Shown: positions 18,701 to 27,495, counted from the first letter of the stretch. The stretch: 64,000 nucleotides of DNA from Salinigranum rubrum (GCF_002906575.1 NZ_CP026309.1:2728001-2792000), one strand, 5' to 3'. The notes: generated from the letters alone by a model not told the origin. Numbers and translations: made by a program.

Positions 18701-20128
18701 ATGAGAGTGAACAGACGACCGGTCGAGATCGGAGCGGTCGGCGTCGTCCTCGCGGTCTGTGGAGTCGTCTTCACGCAACCGCTCCTCCTGTTCGGTGCCG
18801 CCGGCGTGGGCGGGTGGCTCATCGGTCACCAGCGCGCGTTCGTCAGTGCCGTGAGAGCCACGGACCGCTCGTTGAGCGTGTCGATCCACCCGGCCGAACA
18901 ACGGACGACAGTCGGCCGGGAGGTCCCCGTGGCCGTGACGGTCGAACTCGACGAACCTGCCCCGCTTCCGCTCAGAATCGAGCCGCAGACGCCAGTTGCT
19001 GCGACCATCTCCGACTACGTCCCCGCGACGCTCGACGCGGGGGAGACGAGCACGGAGTTCACGTACACGGTCGAGTTCCACGTCGCGGGGACACACGAAC
19101 TCCGACCGCTCGAACTCACCCTCACGGACACGGACGGATCCTTCTCTGAGACCGTCGAGCGGGGGTCACCGGTCGAACTCGTCGTCAACGCCAGTGGACC
19201 GACGGGAATCCACGTCGGGCAGGGCGCGGAGGACGTGGCGAACTGGTACGGCGACGAGGATAAACAGCTGGCCGAACGGGGACTCGACCCCCAGGACATC
19301 CGCGCGTACGTTCCTGGTGACGTCATGAAGAACATCGACTGGAACGTGACGGCGCGGACGGGAGACCTCCACGTCCGACAGTACGGTCAGGAGAGCGACC
19401 GTCACGCGGTCGTCATCATCGACCAGCGACCGGCGATGAACGTCGGTCCCGAAGGCGAGACGAAGTTCGCCTACGCACGGGAGTTCGCGCTCGCACTCGT
19501 CGGCAGTGCCGACGCCGCCTTCGACTCGCTGGCGATCTACGGTGTCGACGAGGAGGGAATCGTCTCTCGGACCCAGTCGGCCGTGACGGGCGGCGGTGCG
19601 ACCTCGCTTCACGAAGCGCTGCTCCGGATGACGCCACAGTCGACGGGGGAGAGAAATACCGCGACTCGGAGGTACGCCTCGCCCGTCGGACGGCAACGTG
19701 TCGCGGGCCGACTCGGTAGCGGCGACTCGTCGTTCGAGGAGCGTCTCCGACCGTTTTTCCGCCTGCAGCATCGCGAGCTGGTCTCGGGCGAGAAGAACCC
19801 CATCCAACTCGCCATCCAGCGCGAGCAGGCAATGGTGGACGACCGACTCAGCGTCCTCATCGTCACCGACGACTCCGACCCGCGACGCGTCTGGGACAGC
19901 GTCCAGTTCGGAACGCGAGTCGCCGACGACGTGAGCGTCTTTCTCACGCCACACGTCCTCTTCGCCCCCGACGGGCTCGCCGACCTCGAAGCGGCCTACG
20001 AGGCGTACCGGACGTTCGAGGAATTCAGAACCGAGCTCGACCGCATGCGTGGCGTGCGAGCGTTCGAGGTCGCCCCCAGCGACCGACTCCGAACGGTCGT
20101 GGAGTCGAGACGAACACAGTCGCAGTAG
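18701..20128 (+). CDS. DUF58-domain protein (VWA-like), MoxR partner
   Basis: A 475-residue protein starting at ATG 18701 with MRVNRRPVEIGAVG. Two adjacent N-terminal helices (about 10-45) anchor it; a beta-rich region follows. The DUF58 core is clear: WYGDEDKQLAERGLDPQDIR, then YVPGDVMKNIDWNVTAR, then VVIIDQRPAMNVG, a VWA-like strand in which the usual DxSxS metal motif is replaced by DQRPAM. In the MoxR/DUF58 system the AAA+ ATPase is thought to remodel or assemble a VWA/DUF58 complex at the membrane. Its partner ATPase is at 23.9 kb. The start was placed here, not upstream, because the upstream frame is DUF4350 sequence shifted out of frame. Confidence 0.85.
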   Translation: MRVNRRPVEIGAVGVVLAVCGVVFTQPLLLFGAAGVGGWLIGHQRAFVSAVRATDRSLSVSIHPAEQRTTVGREVPVAVTVELDEPAPLPLRIEPQTPVAATISDYVPATLDAGETSTEFTYTVEFHVAGTHELRPLELTLTDTDGSFSETVERGSPVELVVNASGPTGIHVGQGAEDVANWYGDEDKQLAERGLDPQDIRAYVPGDVMKNIDWNVTARTGDLHVRQYGQESDRHAVVIIDQRPAMNVGPEGETKFAYAREFALALVGSADAAFDSLAIYGVDEEGIVSRTQSAVTGGGATSLHEALLRMTPQSTGERNTATRRYASPVGRQRVAGRLGSGDSSFEERLRPFFRLQHRELVSGEKNPIQLAIQREQAMVDDRLSVLIVTDDSDPRRVWDSVQFGTRVADDVSVFLTPHVLFAPDGLADLEAAYEAYRTFEEFRTELDRMRGVRAFEVAPSDRLRTVVESRRTQSQ

Positions 20129-20236
20129 CGCTCGTTTGGCGTCGGTCTCCCATGCGTACACTCCGGAGGGACCTCGTTCGTGAGATTCCGTGGATAGGAG
20201 TGTTTATTCGTGTCGCGCCTCACCCTTGGATACGTG

Positions 20237-20794
20237 ATGTCGCTTCGGTCTGGAGCCAGTCGACTCCGTTCGGGGGTGTCCCTCTCGAATCTCGTTCCTG
20301 ACGCCCGTCCACGCGACGAGTGGACGCTCTTGGGTCTGTTCGGTCTCGTAGTGACAGGAGTCGTCTTCAGTTTCGTTGGCGGTCTCTTCGGCGCTCTCCT
20401 CGCACTCGTGTTCGGCGTCATCTGGCTGTTTGCTCCCACAGTGTACAGCTACGCGCTGGGTCACGTCCTCGCGCTCGGGATCTCCGCACAGGCGGTCACG
20501 GCCGTCGAACTGCTGTTTATCGAGATGGGTCTCGTCGCGGTGCTTCTGGGGCCGCTGATCACCCCACGGGACGAAAGCGGGACCGAGAACCGGATTCGCA
20601 GCCTCCGCTCGCGGTCAGTGATCGGTGCGGGGAGTGCCCTCTTCGCCGTCGTCGTGGTCGGCCTCGCAGCCGTCGACCTGCTCTGGCTCAACGCAACGCT
20701 TCTCGTCGCCGTGGGCGTCCTCGTTGCCTACGCGCTCCACCGGTACGAACGAGTCGCGCTCGGCCTCGCTGACGACGAGAGGAGTGTCGAATGA
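20237..20794 (+). CDS. Four-helix membrane protein of the DUF58 operon
   Basis: A 185-residue protein with two closely packed pairs of hydrophobic helices: LLGLFGLVVTGVVFSFVGGL with LALVFGVIWLFAPTVYSYAL, and LFAVVVVGLAAVDLLWL with LVAVGVLVAYAL. The ATG at 20237 gives the start MSLRSGASRL; upstream codons in frame do not look coding. Its stop overlaps the next ATG (ATGA), so translation is coupled. Genes of this type follow DUF58 in other haloarchaea, from memory, but no function is known to me. Likely a membrane scaffold for the same complex. Confidence 0.7.
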   Translation: MSLRSGASRLRSGVSLSNLVPDARPRDEWTLLGLFGLVVTGVVFSFVGGLFGALLALVFGVIWLFAPTVYSYALGHVLALGISAQAVTAVELLFIEMGLVAVLLGPLITPRDESGTENRIRSLRSRSVIGAGSALFAVVVVGLAAVDLLWLNATLLVAVGVLVAYALHRYERVALGLADDERSVE

Positions 20795-21708
20795 GCGAAG
20801 CCGACAATCGAGGTGGGCCGGCGAACGGCGAGCAGCCCGACATCCGCTTCGACGAGGAGGGGACCGTGTCGTCGCAGGAGCTGCGGGATGCAGACGAACT
20901 CGAACGACTCCGGGTGGAGAACGAACGACTCCGACGGGAGTATCGGCACACACGACGTGCAGAGTACAATCGGACAGCGCTCGGGCTGGGTCTCGTCGGT
21001 CTCGTGGCGGTCGGCGCGGGGGTGGTGTTCCCGAGCGCCCGCGAGGTCCTCCTCATCATCGGAGCCATCGGCCTCTTCTCGGCCGTCCTCACGCGGTTCG
21101 TCACACCCGGTCGGTTCCTCCCGGTCGACATCGCCGAGGGCGTCTACGACGCCGTCGACGAGAGTCGCGGTGCCCTGGTAGCGGAACTCGGGCTCAGTGG
21201 CAGCGCTCGGTACGTCCCCCTCGACGACGGGGCGACGGTCCGTCTGTTCGTCCCACAGAACGACGAGGTTCCGCTCTCGAACGCGGACGACCTCCGCTCG
21301 ACGCTGGTCGTCTCCCAGGACGCGTCCCGACGAGGCGTCGCGTTCACTCCAACGGGTCGAACGCTCTTTCGCGAGTTCGAGGACACGCTTCAGGGAGAAC
21401 TGAGCGAGACGCCGCGCTCGGCGGCACAGGAGCTCGCCGAGGGACTGACAGATGGATTGGAACTGGTCGACAGTGCTGACGTAGACGTCGATCGGGAGGG
21501 CCGGCGTGTCTCCCTGCGCCTGCGAGACGTCCCGTTCGGGGCCGTCGACCGGGTGGACCACCCCGTCGTCTCGTTCGTCGGTGTCGGGTTGGCAACTGCG
21601 CTTGGTACATCTGTCTCGGTCGCCGATGCACGCCGTGACGAGAGTGAGGCGGTCGTCTCGTACGTCTGGACGGCGCGTTCCAACGGAGACGAACAAGAGC
21701 AGCAGTAG
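20791..21708 (+). CDS. Haloarchaeal coiled-coil membrane protein, function unknown
   Basis: A 305-residue protein. Residues 28-55 form a heptad-rich acidic/basic segment (ADELERLRVENERLRREY) likely to be a short coiled coil. Two hydrophobic helices follow (about 62-105). A soluble alpha/beta region starts DIAEGVYDAVDESRGALV, with VVSQDASRRGVAFTPTGRTL and a C-terminal VVSFVGVGLATALGTSVSVA. The design suits a regulatory domain tethered to the membrane. It is the last gene of the operon that begins at 17347, joined to the preceding gene by a 4-base overlap. I recognise it as a conserved haloarchaeal partner of DUF58 loci but assign no activity. Confidence 0.7.
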   Translation: MSEADNRGGPANGEQPDIRFDEEGTVSSQELRDADELERLRVENERLRREYRHTRRAEYNRTALGLGLVGLVAVGAGVVFPSAREVLLIIGAIGLFSAVLTRFVTPGRFLPVDIAEGVYDAVDESRGALVAELGLSGSARYVPLDDGATVRLFVPQNDEVPLSNADDLRSTLVVSQDASRRGVAFTPTGRTLFREFEDTLQGELSETPRSAAQELAEGLTDGLELVDSADVDVDREGRRVSLRLRDVPFGAVDRVDHPVVSFVGVGLATALGTSVSVADARRDESEAVVSYVWTARSNGDEQEQQ

Positions 21709-21779
21709 TTAAAACGGCAGCACAGTCAATTATTTGACTCGCGAATAGCATTATTGCGGTTCTGGTCGTGGGTAGACGC

Positions 21780-22301
21780 ATGTCCGAAACCACTCCTGGA
21801 ATCGAGGCGTGGAAGGAACACACGAGTGCATTTGATCGAGTTCAATCGATTGCCAGTACCGTCTCGCAACCTCGTCCGGCGTCGTATATCGCAGACGAGG
21901 CACACGTTGCGGAGAACACTGCACGCAAACATCTCAAGCGACTCGTCGACCTGAACGTCCTCTTGAAGAGCGAACGGAAGGGAACGACGCTCTACTCGCC
22001 CGACCCGCTACATACACGAATGCAGACGCTCCGGGACTTGCTAGATCAATACGACCGCGACGAACTCATCGAGCTGAAGGCTGAACTACAATCTCGGATC
22101 GAAGCGTGGCGTGATGAGTACGGCGTTGACTCACCTACCGACCTCCGTGGCCGTGCTGCAGACACGGAAACTGCTGCACAAACACGCGACCTCCGATCGA
22201 CCGCAAGTGATTGGGAACTCGTGCGATACCGTCTGTCTATTGTCGAGGACGCCATTGAGAACTACACGACCTACAATCAAGATTTCCGAGCATCTGCGTA
22301 G
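21780..22301 (+). CDS. Winged-helix DNA-binding protein, first of a tandem pair
   Basis: A 173-residue protein. An N-terminal winged helix-turn-helix is visible: RPASYIADEAHVAENTARKH as helix-turn-helix, then LKRLVDLNVLLKSERKGTTL as third helix and wing. The C-terminal half is charged and helical (YDRDELIELKAELQSRIEAW and YRLSIVEDAIENYTTYNQDF), likely for dimerisation or partner contact. The ATG lies about 25-36 bp after an AT-rich stretch (aatagcattatt), which suits a leaderless transcript. A small partner gene starts 2 bp after its stop. The same arrangement repeats at 22868-23838. Wing-helix plus small partner resembles haloarchaeal toxin-antitoxin-like pairs, but no activity is shown. Confidence 0.72.
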   Translation: MSETTPGIEAWKEHTSAFDRVQSIASTVSQPRPASYIADEAHVAENTARKHLKRLVDLNVLLKSERKGTTLYSPDPLHTRMQTLRDLLDQYDRDELIELKAELQSRIEAWRDEYGVDSPTDLRGRAADTETAAQTRDLRSTASDWELVRYRLSIVEDAIENYTTYNQDFRASA

Positions 22302-22303
22302 GG

Positions 22304-22685
22304 ATGGGTGGGAACGGCGGGTCATACGACTCGGCGGAAGCGTCTCACCGAGTGCTTCGCGGCATCCAGCAAGAACTCGAACGCCATCCGGTAGTCACCG
22401 AGGTAGGAGGATTTCCGGCAGGCGAGTTCACCCGGGTTGTCGCACACGTGGCGACAGAGCGGTGGGGTGTCGACCGTGACAATGCCACAGTTACGCGATG
22501 GGAGGACTGATTTCGGGTGGCATCACGAGCCTAATCCACACATCGATGGATGGGGCCATTTTCAGGAGCGGAACACCGCTGGAGCGGGATATTCATACGA
22601 GGCCTATACGTTCCCCTCCAACAATCCAACGCAACTTGTTTGGGAGATTATGCTTCTTCTTGCCTCCAGACTTGAATCCGAATGA
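22304..22685 (+). pseudogene. Small partner protein of the winged-helix gene, frameshifted
   Basis: The frame from ATG 22304 gives EASHRVLRGIQQELERHPVV and, near its end, NATVTRWED before a stop at 22510. The overlapping +1 frame continues with DFGWHHEPNPHIDGWGHFQE, YSYEAYTFPSNNPTQ and a hydrophobic end, stopping at 22685. Together they form about 126 residues of one protein. The His/Trp-rich middle and the YxFPSxxPxxL end are patterns I associate with uncharacterised haloarchaeal partners of winged-helix proteins, loosely similar to TumE-type toxins. Removing one base near 22503-22506 restores one frame. It could be a real inactivation of the partner or an assembly error. Confidence 0.6.
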
Positions 22686-22833
22686 GAGATCCGTGCGTTC
22701 GACGGTCTGTTCGGGTTCGTCACAGGTTCGACGACGGCTTTGCCCTCTTCTTCGTAGATCTGTGCACCTATCCCGGGAAATAGACAGAGACGCTCTCGAA
22801 TTTCTCTCGGGAATCAGAATTACGATCATCCGG

Positions 22834-22843
22834 TACATATATT
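22834..22843 (+). promoter_or_regulatory. Candidate TATA box for the second winged-helix pair
   Basis: tacatatatt is centred about 30 bp upstream of the ATG at 22868, the spacing of a leaderless haloarchaeal promoter. The 182-bp gap before this gene indicates a separate transcript from the first pair. Confidence 0.5.
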
Positions 22844-22867
22844 GAGCACTCACTCGGATATACACAC

Positions 22868-23398
22868 ATGACCACCTCGAACGACGAACACGGTCCACCA
22901 CCAGCAGATTTCTCGGAGGACTTCGGTGAGCAGCTCAGGGACGCACCTGCCGACGAACGCGTGTACCGCGTCGCTCTCGAACTCACCACACCAACACGTG
23001 TCGCAGCGGTGGCCGACCGCGCGGACTGTTCGAAGAACGCGGCTCGGCGACATCTTCGACGACTTGCGGACATCGGGGTATTGAATCAGGTGATGGCGAA
23101 CCCGGAAGCGTTCGAACGGAACGAGTCGTACTTCGAGTGGCGCCGGCTCGACCGACTCTCCCGACTCGACGAGGACGAGTACCGCGATCGCCTCGGGGAA
23201 CTCCTCTCTGCGGACGAGACGTACAAGGAAAAGTACGGAGTCGAGAAGCCGAGCGACATTGACGCGCTGGAGTACAGTGAGTTCGGCGACCCTGAGCAGG
23301 TCTGGCTCGACCTGAACAACTGGACCGCGATTCGGCGTGAGGTTCGTGAGCTACGGCGTTCACGCCAGGACGAGCCGCTCGACGAGGGAGTGGTGTAG
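22868..23398 (+). CDS. Winged-helix DNA-binding protein, second of a tandem pair
   Basis: A 176-residue paralogue-like counterpart of the gene at 21780. The winged helix-turn-helix appears as PTRVAAVADRADCSKNAARR followed by HLRRLADIGVLNQVMANPE, about residues 40-85. The C-terminal half is helical and charged (EVRELRRSRQDEPLDE). The N-terminus is acidic and probably disordered. It is preceded by a leaderless-type TATA element and followed after 2 bp by a small partner gene, the same order and spacing as the first pair. Likely autoregulates its own two-gene unit. The DNA target and whether it neutralises its partner are unknown. Confidence 0.73.
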   Translation: MTTSNDEHGPPPADFSEDFGEQLRDAPADERVYRVALELTTPTRVAAVADRADCSKNAARRHLRRLADIGVLNQVMANPEAFERNESYFEWRRLDRLSRLDEDEYRDRLGELLSADETYKEKYGVEKPSDIDALEYSEFGDPEQVWLDLNNWTAIRREVRELRRSRQDEPLDEGVV

Positions 23399-23400
23399 GT

Positions 23401-23838
23401 GTGGATGGGCAGCACGGCCGAACACCGAATCGAGCACAGCTCCGCGAACTCGCATCACTTCTCGCAGCAGAGTCGTGGATCGAGGGCGTCGACGTCTTCC
23501 CGTCGACCCGACCCGATTCGATCGTCCTCTCGCTAGAGCAGTCGTACTATCCGCGTCGGCACATTTCTGCGGCATACATCGAAATCCAGTCGTACACGAA
23601 TGGGGACTTCCACATTTCGTACGTCGAGAACCACCACGGAAAGGAGTGGCTTTGTCGATGGGACAGACACGAAAGCACGGAGTACACGCGGGACCATTTT
23701 CACCCGCCACCCGACGCCCGACACGAGGATGGTGAGAATAGAGAGTATCCGGCGGCGTTGTGGACGGTGGTCTCTCGGGTGATTGCGCCATGGATGTACG
23801 AACGAATGGGAGCAGTCTGGGACGAATTCGATACTTGA
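23401..23838 (+). CDS. Small partner protein of the winged-helix gene (TumE-like pattern)
   Basis: A 145-residue protein with a GTG start 2 bp after the winged-helix stop. The first 70 residues look alpha/beta (QLRELASLLAAESWIEGVDV and SIVLSLEQSYYPRR). The middle carries FHISYVENHHGKEWLCRWDR, then a His-rich RDHFHPPPDARHED. The segment of aromatic strand, then RWDxH, then His-Pro motif is reminiscent of TumE-family toxins, which pair with HTH proteins; this is an impression from memory. A hydrophobic C-terminal helix (LWTVVSRVIAPWMYERM) closes it. Unlike the first pair, this partner is uninterrupted. Confidence 0.65.
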   Translation: MDGQHGRTPNRAQLRELASLLAAESWIEGVDVFPSTRPDSIVLSLEQSYYPRRHISAAYIEIQSYTNGDFHISYVENHHGKEWLCRWDRHESTEYTRDHFHPPPDARHEDGENREYPAALWTVVSRVIAPWMYERMGAVWDEFDT

Positions 23839-23862
23839 GTGGACCGCAAATACCGCAAACGC

Positions 23863-24936
23863 TCAGCGACCGTCCGACTCCGGACCGTCTTCGCCAGTGT
23901 ACTCGAATCCGTCATCTACTGGTTGCTCACGGGATTCCGGATCGCCACCGTCACTCACTGCAGCCTCCTCGAACGTCTCGTCGGCACCGATGTTGGCACC
24001 GGGGACCTCCACGTTATCGACGAGTTCGTCGACGACGTCACGAGCACTCTGCCCCCCGAACTCCGCGTCGGCGTCCAGCACCAGTCGGTGTGCGAGGACC
24101 TGCTGTGCGAGTGACCTGACGTCGCTCGGGATGACGTACTCGCGCCCGCGGATAGCAGCTTTCGCTTTCCCCGCCCTGAGGAACGCGAGTGTGGCACGCG
24201 GCGACGCGCCGTGTTCGATCATCGGATGCTCGCGTGAGGCCTCGACGATATCGAGGACGTACTCGCGAATCTTGTCGTCGACGTACACCTGGTTGACGGC
24301 CTCCTTCGCGTGACGGATGGCCTCTGCGGACATGACCGGATGGACGTTCTCGGGTGCGAGATCCGGTTCGGCGTTGAACCGGTCGAAGAGTTCCCGCTCG
24401 TCGTCCCTGTCCGGAAGGTCAACCTGCAGCTTGAATTGGAAGCGGTCACGCTGTGCGATCGGAAGTCGATACGTCCCCTCCGTTTCGATCGGGTTCTGGG
24501 TCGCGATGAGGATGAACGGCTCCGGCAGTGGCTTCGTCGTCGACGCGACCGTGACGATGCGTTCTTGCATCGCTTCGAGCAGCGCCGACTGGGTCTTCGG
24601 CGTTGCCCGGTTGATCTCGTCCGCGAGGACGACGTTCGCGAAGACCGGTCCCTCGCGAAACTCGAACTCGCCGGTCTGCTCGCGGTAGACGTCCGTCCCG
24701 GTGACGTCGCTCGGAAGGAGGTCGGGCATCAGCTGGATCCGGCTGTATTCGAGGTCGGTCAGGCTCGCGAACAGGCGTGCGATGGTGGTCTTCGCGACAC
24801 CGGGCGGCCCCTCGAGGAGGACGTGGCCCTCGGTGAGTGTCGCGATGAGGACGTGTTCGACGATGTCCTCGTTCCCGATGAGAACCGTCCCCGCCTCGTC
24901 TCGGAGGGCCGCGAAGATCTCCGCGGGAGTTTTCAT
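23863..24936 (-). CDS. MoxR-family AAA+ ATPase
   Basis: A 357-residue AAA+ ATPase of the MoxR branch. Walker A is GPPGVAKTT (residues 43-51), Walker B is VVLADEINRATPKTQSALLE (about 105-124), and a sensor-1-type segment is FILIATQNPIETEGTYRLP. Next come LPIAQRDRFQFKL and the MoxR C-terminal lid (PRATLAFLRAGKAKAAIRGR and YVIPSDVRSLA). An acidic tail of about 50 residues is a haloarchaeal extension. MoxR ATPases work with DUF58/VWA proteins; here those partners lie at 13.8-21.7 kb on the opposite strand, separated by the winged-helix pairs. A divergent SDR gene shares its promoter region. Confidence 0.9.
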   Translation of the reverse strand: MKTPAEIFAALRDEAGTVLIGNEDIVEHVLIATLTEGHVLLEGPPGVAKTTIARLFASLTDLEYSRIQLMPDLLPSDVTGTDVYREQTGEFEFREGPVFANVVLADEINRATPKTQSALLEAMQERIVTVASTTKPLPEPFILIATQNPIETEGTYRLPIAQRDRFQFKLQVDLPDRDDERELFDRFNAEPDLAPENVHPVMSAEAIRHAKEAVNQVYVDDKIREYVLDIVEASREHPMIEHGASPRATLAFLRAGKAKAAIRGREYVIPSDVRSLAQQVLAHRLVLDADAEFGGQSARDVVDELVDNVEVPGANIGADETFEEAAVSDGGDPESREQPVDDGFEYTGEDGPESDGR

Positions 24937-25062
24937 TAGCCATAACGAGCGACTGAACCGTTAAATTACTTTGTTTGTTTTGTTGTGCCACTGTCACCAC
25001 GCTCTCACGCAGGAGGTGACAGTCCCTTTAACCGAGACGGAGGTACGTTCAAGTGCCGCCCG

Positions 25063-26118
25063 ATGGAGCGTGCAGACGTGCCGCTGCATCTCGTTACGGG
25101 CGGAGCCGGCTTCGTCGGGAGCCACACCGCCGAGTATCTTCTCGACCAGGGTGAGGACGTCCGCCTCTTCGACCGCGCATCGCCGGATATTCCCGGGACA
25201 GATATCGGCGAACGTGCCGAGTACGTCAGAGGCGACGTCCGCGACAAGGGCGCCGTCCGTCGAGCACTCGACGACGTCGACTACGTCCATCACAACGTGG
25301 CGTTGGTCCCACTCACGAAGGCGGGCAGGGAGTTCTGGGAGGTGAACGTCGGCGGGACGGAGAACGTGTTGCGTCTCGCTCACGAAGAGGGCGTCGAGGG
25401 AGTCACGCACGTCTCCTCAAGCGCAGTGTACGACCTCTCGACGATGCCCGTGACCGAGGAGACGCCCGTGAACCCCATCGGGCAGTATGGGATGTCCAAG
25501 CTCGCAGCCGACCACGTCGCGCTCAAACACGCGGCGAAGGGCCTCCCGGTCAACATCATCCGGCCGCGGACGGTCGTGGACGAGCGCCGTGCAGGCATCT
25601 ATCAGATCCTCTTCGACTGGATGGACCGCGACGCGCGGGTCTACATGCTCGGCGACGGGTCGAACCTCTTCCAGCTCGTGAGCGCACGTGACATCGCGGA
25701 CGCCTCGAAACGCGCCGCGGAGTCCGAACACACGGGCGAGATCTACAACATCGGCAACGCCGACTACACGACCTTGGGCGAGGACCTCGAACACGTCATC
25801 GACTACGCCGACTCCGAGTCGACGATCCAGTGGATTCCCGCGAAACCGGCGAGCCTCCTCTTACAGGCGCTGGACGCGCTCAAGATCTCGCCGCTCGCCG
25901 CGTGGCACTACAAAACCGTGCATCGCCCGTACTACTTCGACATCTCGAAGGCGCAGGACGAACTGGGGTGGGAGCCGGTCGACAGCAACTTCGACGTGTT
26001 CGAGCGGGCGTACGACTGGTACGCCCAGAACGACATCGAAGCGACGAGCGATAGCGGGAGCGCTCATCGGACAGCCCCCAAACAACAGATTCTTCGACTG
26101 CTACGGAACGTCTCCTGA
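25063..26118 (+). CDS. NAD(P)-dependent SDR epimerase/dehydratase
   Basis: A 351-residue extended SDR from the ATG at 25063 (ERADVPLHLVTGGAGFVG). Cofactor glycines are in VTGGAGFVGSH, the acidic residue of the second strand is in VRLFDRAS, and the catalytic Tyr142-Lys146 pair lies in GQYGMSKLAAD with Ser118-120 upstream. It aligns with the SDR ending at 16108 across the C-terminal half, so the two are paralogues. It converges on the GT2 gene with 45 bp between stops. The presence of glycosyltransferases nearby suggests a nucleotide-sugar substrate. The specific sugar is not readable from sequence. Confidence 0.88.
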   Translation: MERADVPLHLVTGGAGFVGSHTAEYLLDQGEDVRLFDRASPDIPGTDIGERAEYVRGDVRDKGAVRRALDDVDYVHHNVALVPLTKAGREFWEVNVGGTENVLRLAHEEGVEGVTHVSSSAVYDLSTMPVTEETPVNPIGQYGMSKLAADHVALKHAAKGLPVNIIRPRTVVDERRAGIYQILFDWMDRDARVYMLGDGSNLFQLVSARDIADASKRAAESEHTGEIYNIGNADYTTLGEDLEHVIDYADSESTIQWIPAKPASLLLQALDALKISPLAAWHYKTVHRPYYFDISKAQDELGWEPVDSNFDVFERAYDWYAQNDIEATSDSGSAHRTAPKQQILRLLRNVS

Positions 26119-26163
26119 GTCCTTCGACGAAAACTGGTCTGGAAACCCAGCTCGAATCGACAC

Positions 26164-27408
26164 TTACGCCTTCTCGACGAGCGTGCTCAATAAGAACGAG
26201 GTGAACACGAGCTGGACGCCGAGGACGACTGCAGTGAACGCCGCGACGTTCACCTCAGCCACGGGAACGGCGACGAACCCGGTTGTCGTCCACTGCCAGA
26301 GGACGTACGCGGAGTAGACAGCCCCAACCGCGAACACGAGTAAACCTGCGGTCGCCCCGTGTTCGAGGTTGATCCGCTCGACGAGAAGCGTCGTGAGCGG
26401 GTCCGTCGCCTCCCGAATCGGCTCACCCGCGACGGTAGCGAACGCACCGAACGACGCGACCTGTGCGCCGACGATGGTGAACAGGCCACCCGCAATCATC
26501 GAGTTCACGCCGAGGGTCATCCCACCGATGCTCAGACCCGAAAGCGCGACCAGCATCACCAACAGTCCGGCGAGCGCGAGACTGATCCCCGGCCCCGAGA
26601 AGAGATAACCGGGCGCGTTCACGAGCATGAACTTCACGTGCCGCCAGCCGTCGGGGAAGCTCTCCAGGTTGGCCTCCCCCTCACGCGGGTGGTACGTAAT
26701 CGGAATCTCTTTGATCTCCAGGTCCTCCGCACCGGCGCGCATAATCATCTCCGAGGCGAACTCCATCCCGGTCGTCTCGGGGTTCATGACCTCATACGCC
26801 TCTCGAGTGAACACCCGCATCCCCGAGTGGGCATCCGACACGCCAGCGCCGTAGAAGGCGTTGAGGAACTTCGTCAGGAGCGGGTTGCCGACGTACTGGT
26901 GGAGCGGCGGCATCGACCCGGGTTTGATCTCACCGTCGAGTCGAGAGCCCATCGCCATATCGGCCTGTCCCGACTCGACGAGTTCGTACAGCTTGGGAAG
27001 CTCCTCGAAGTCGTATGTCGTGTCGGCGTCGCCCATCGCGATGATGTCGCCTCTCACCCGTTCGAACGCGTAGAGGTAGGCGTAGCCGTACCCCTTCTTG
27101 TCGGGGGTGACGACGATAGCACCCATCTCCCGGGCGATTTCGGGCGTTCTGTCCGTGGAGTCGTCCGAGACGACGATCTCACCGTGAATCTGGAGTTCCT
27201 CGAGCGCGTTCTTGATGCGCTCGATGCACTCAGCGATGCCCTCCTCCTCGTTGAGCGTCGGCATCACCACCGAGAGCGTCGGCACCTGGTCGCTGTCGGC
27301 TCCGAGAAGCAGTTCGTCTCCAGAGCGCTTCTTCTGTTCTACCTTGCTCGTGCCGTTCGTCCGGGCATCGGGAGGAACCGTCGTGGTGGCGGCGTTTTGT
27401 TTTACCAT
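26164..27408 (-). CDS. GT2 glycosyltransferase with C-terminal membrane helices
   Basis: A 414-residue GT-A enzyme. After a disordered N-terminal 45 residues, the catalytic domain shows LSVVMPTLNEEEGIAECIER, VSDDSTDRTPEIAREMGA and the metal-binding DxD in MGDADTTYDFEELPKLYELV. The acceptor end has VFTREAYEVMNPETTGMEFA. Four hydrophobic helices follow from about residue 270, so it is membrane-anchored and likely charges dolichyl phosphate with a sugar, as AglJ/AglD-type N-glycosylation enzymes do; that role is inferred. A truncated relative sits at 6160-6644. The UPF0104 protein at 10.5 kb resembles the membrane half of AglD and may complement it. Upstream DNA is markedly AT-rich. Confidence 0.85.
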   Translation of the reverse strand: MVKQNAATTTVPPDARTNGTSKVEQKKRSGDELLLGADSDQVPTLSVVMPTLNEEEGIAECIERIKNALEELQIHGEIVVSDDSTDRTPEIAREMGAIVVTPDKKGYGYAYLYAFERVRGDIIAMGDADTTYDFEELPKLYELVESGQADMAMGSRLDGEIKPGSMPPLHQYVGNPLLTKFLNAFYGAGVSDAHSGMRVFTREAYEVMNPETTGMEFASEMIMRAGAEDLEIKEIPITYHPREGEANLESFPDGWRHVKFMLVNAPGYLFSGPGISLALAGLLVMLVALSGLSIGGMTLGVNSMIAGGLFTIVGAQVASFGAFATVAGEPIREATDPLTTLLVERINLEHGATAGLLVFAVGAVYSAYVLWQWTTTGFVAVPVAEVNVAAFTAVVLGVQLVFTSFLLSTLVEKA

Positions 27409-27495
27409 AGGTTCATATTTGATGTTGAGATACGAGTGCCCCTGTTATGTCGTGGTAACCGAGAGCGTTGACAAAATGCTTGCTATTTCTGCTGT

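Noticed and set aside
17609-20128. A single 839-residue protein combining DUF4350 and DUF58
   Set aside because: A one-base frame change near 18553 gives the normal DUF4350 ending and stop, and a good DUF58 ATG follows at 18701. Two genes explain the sequence better.
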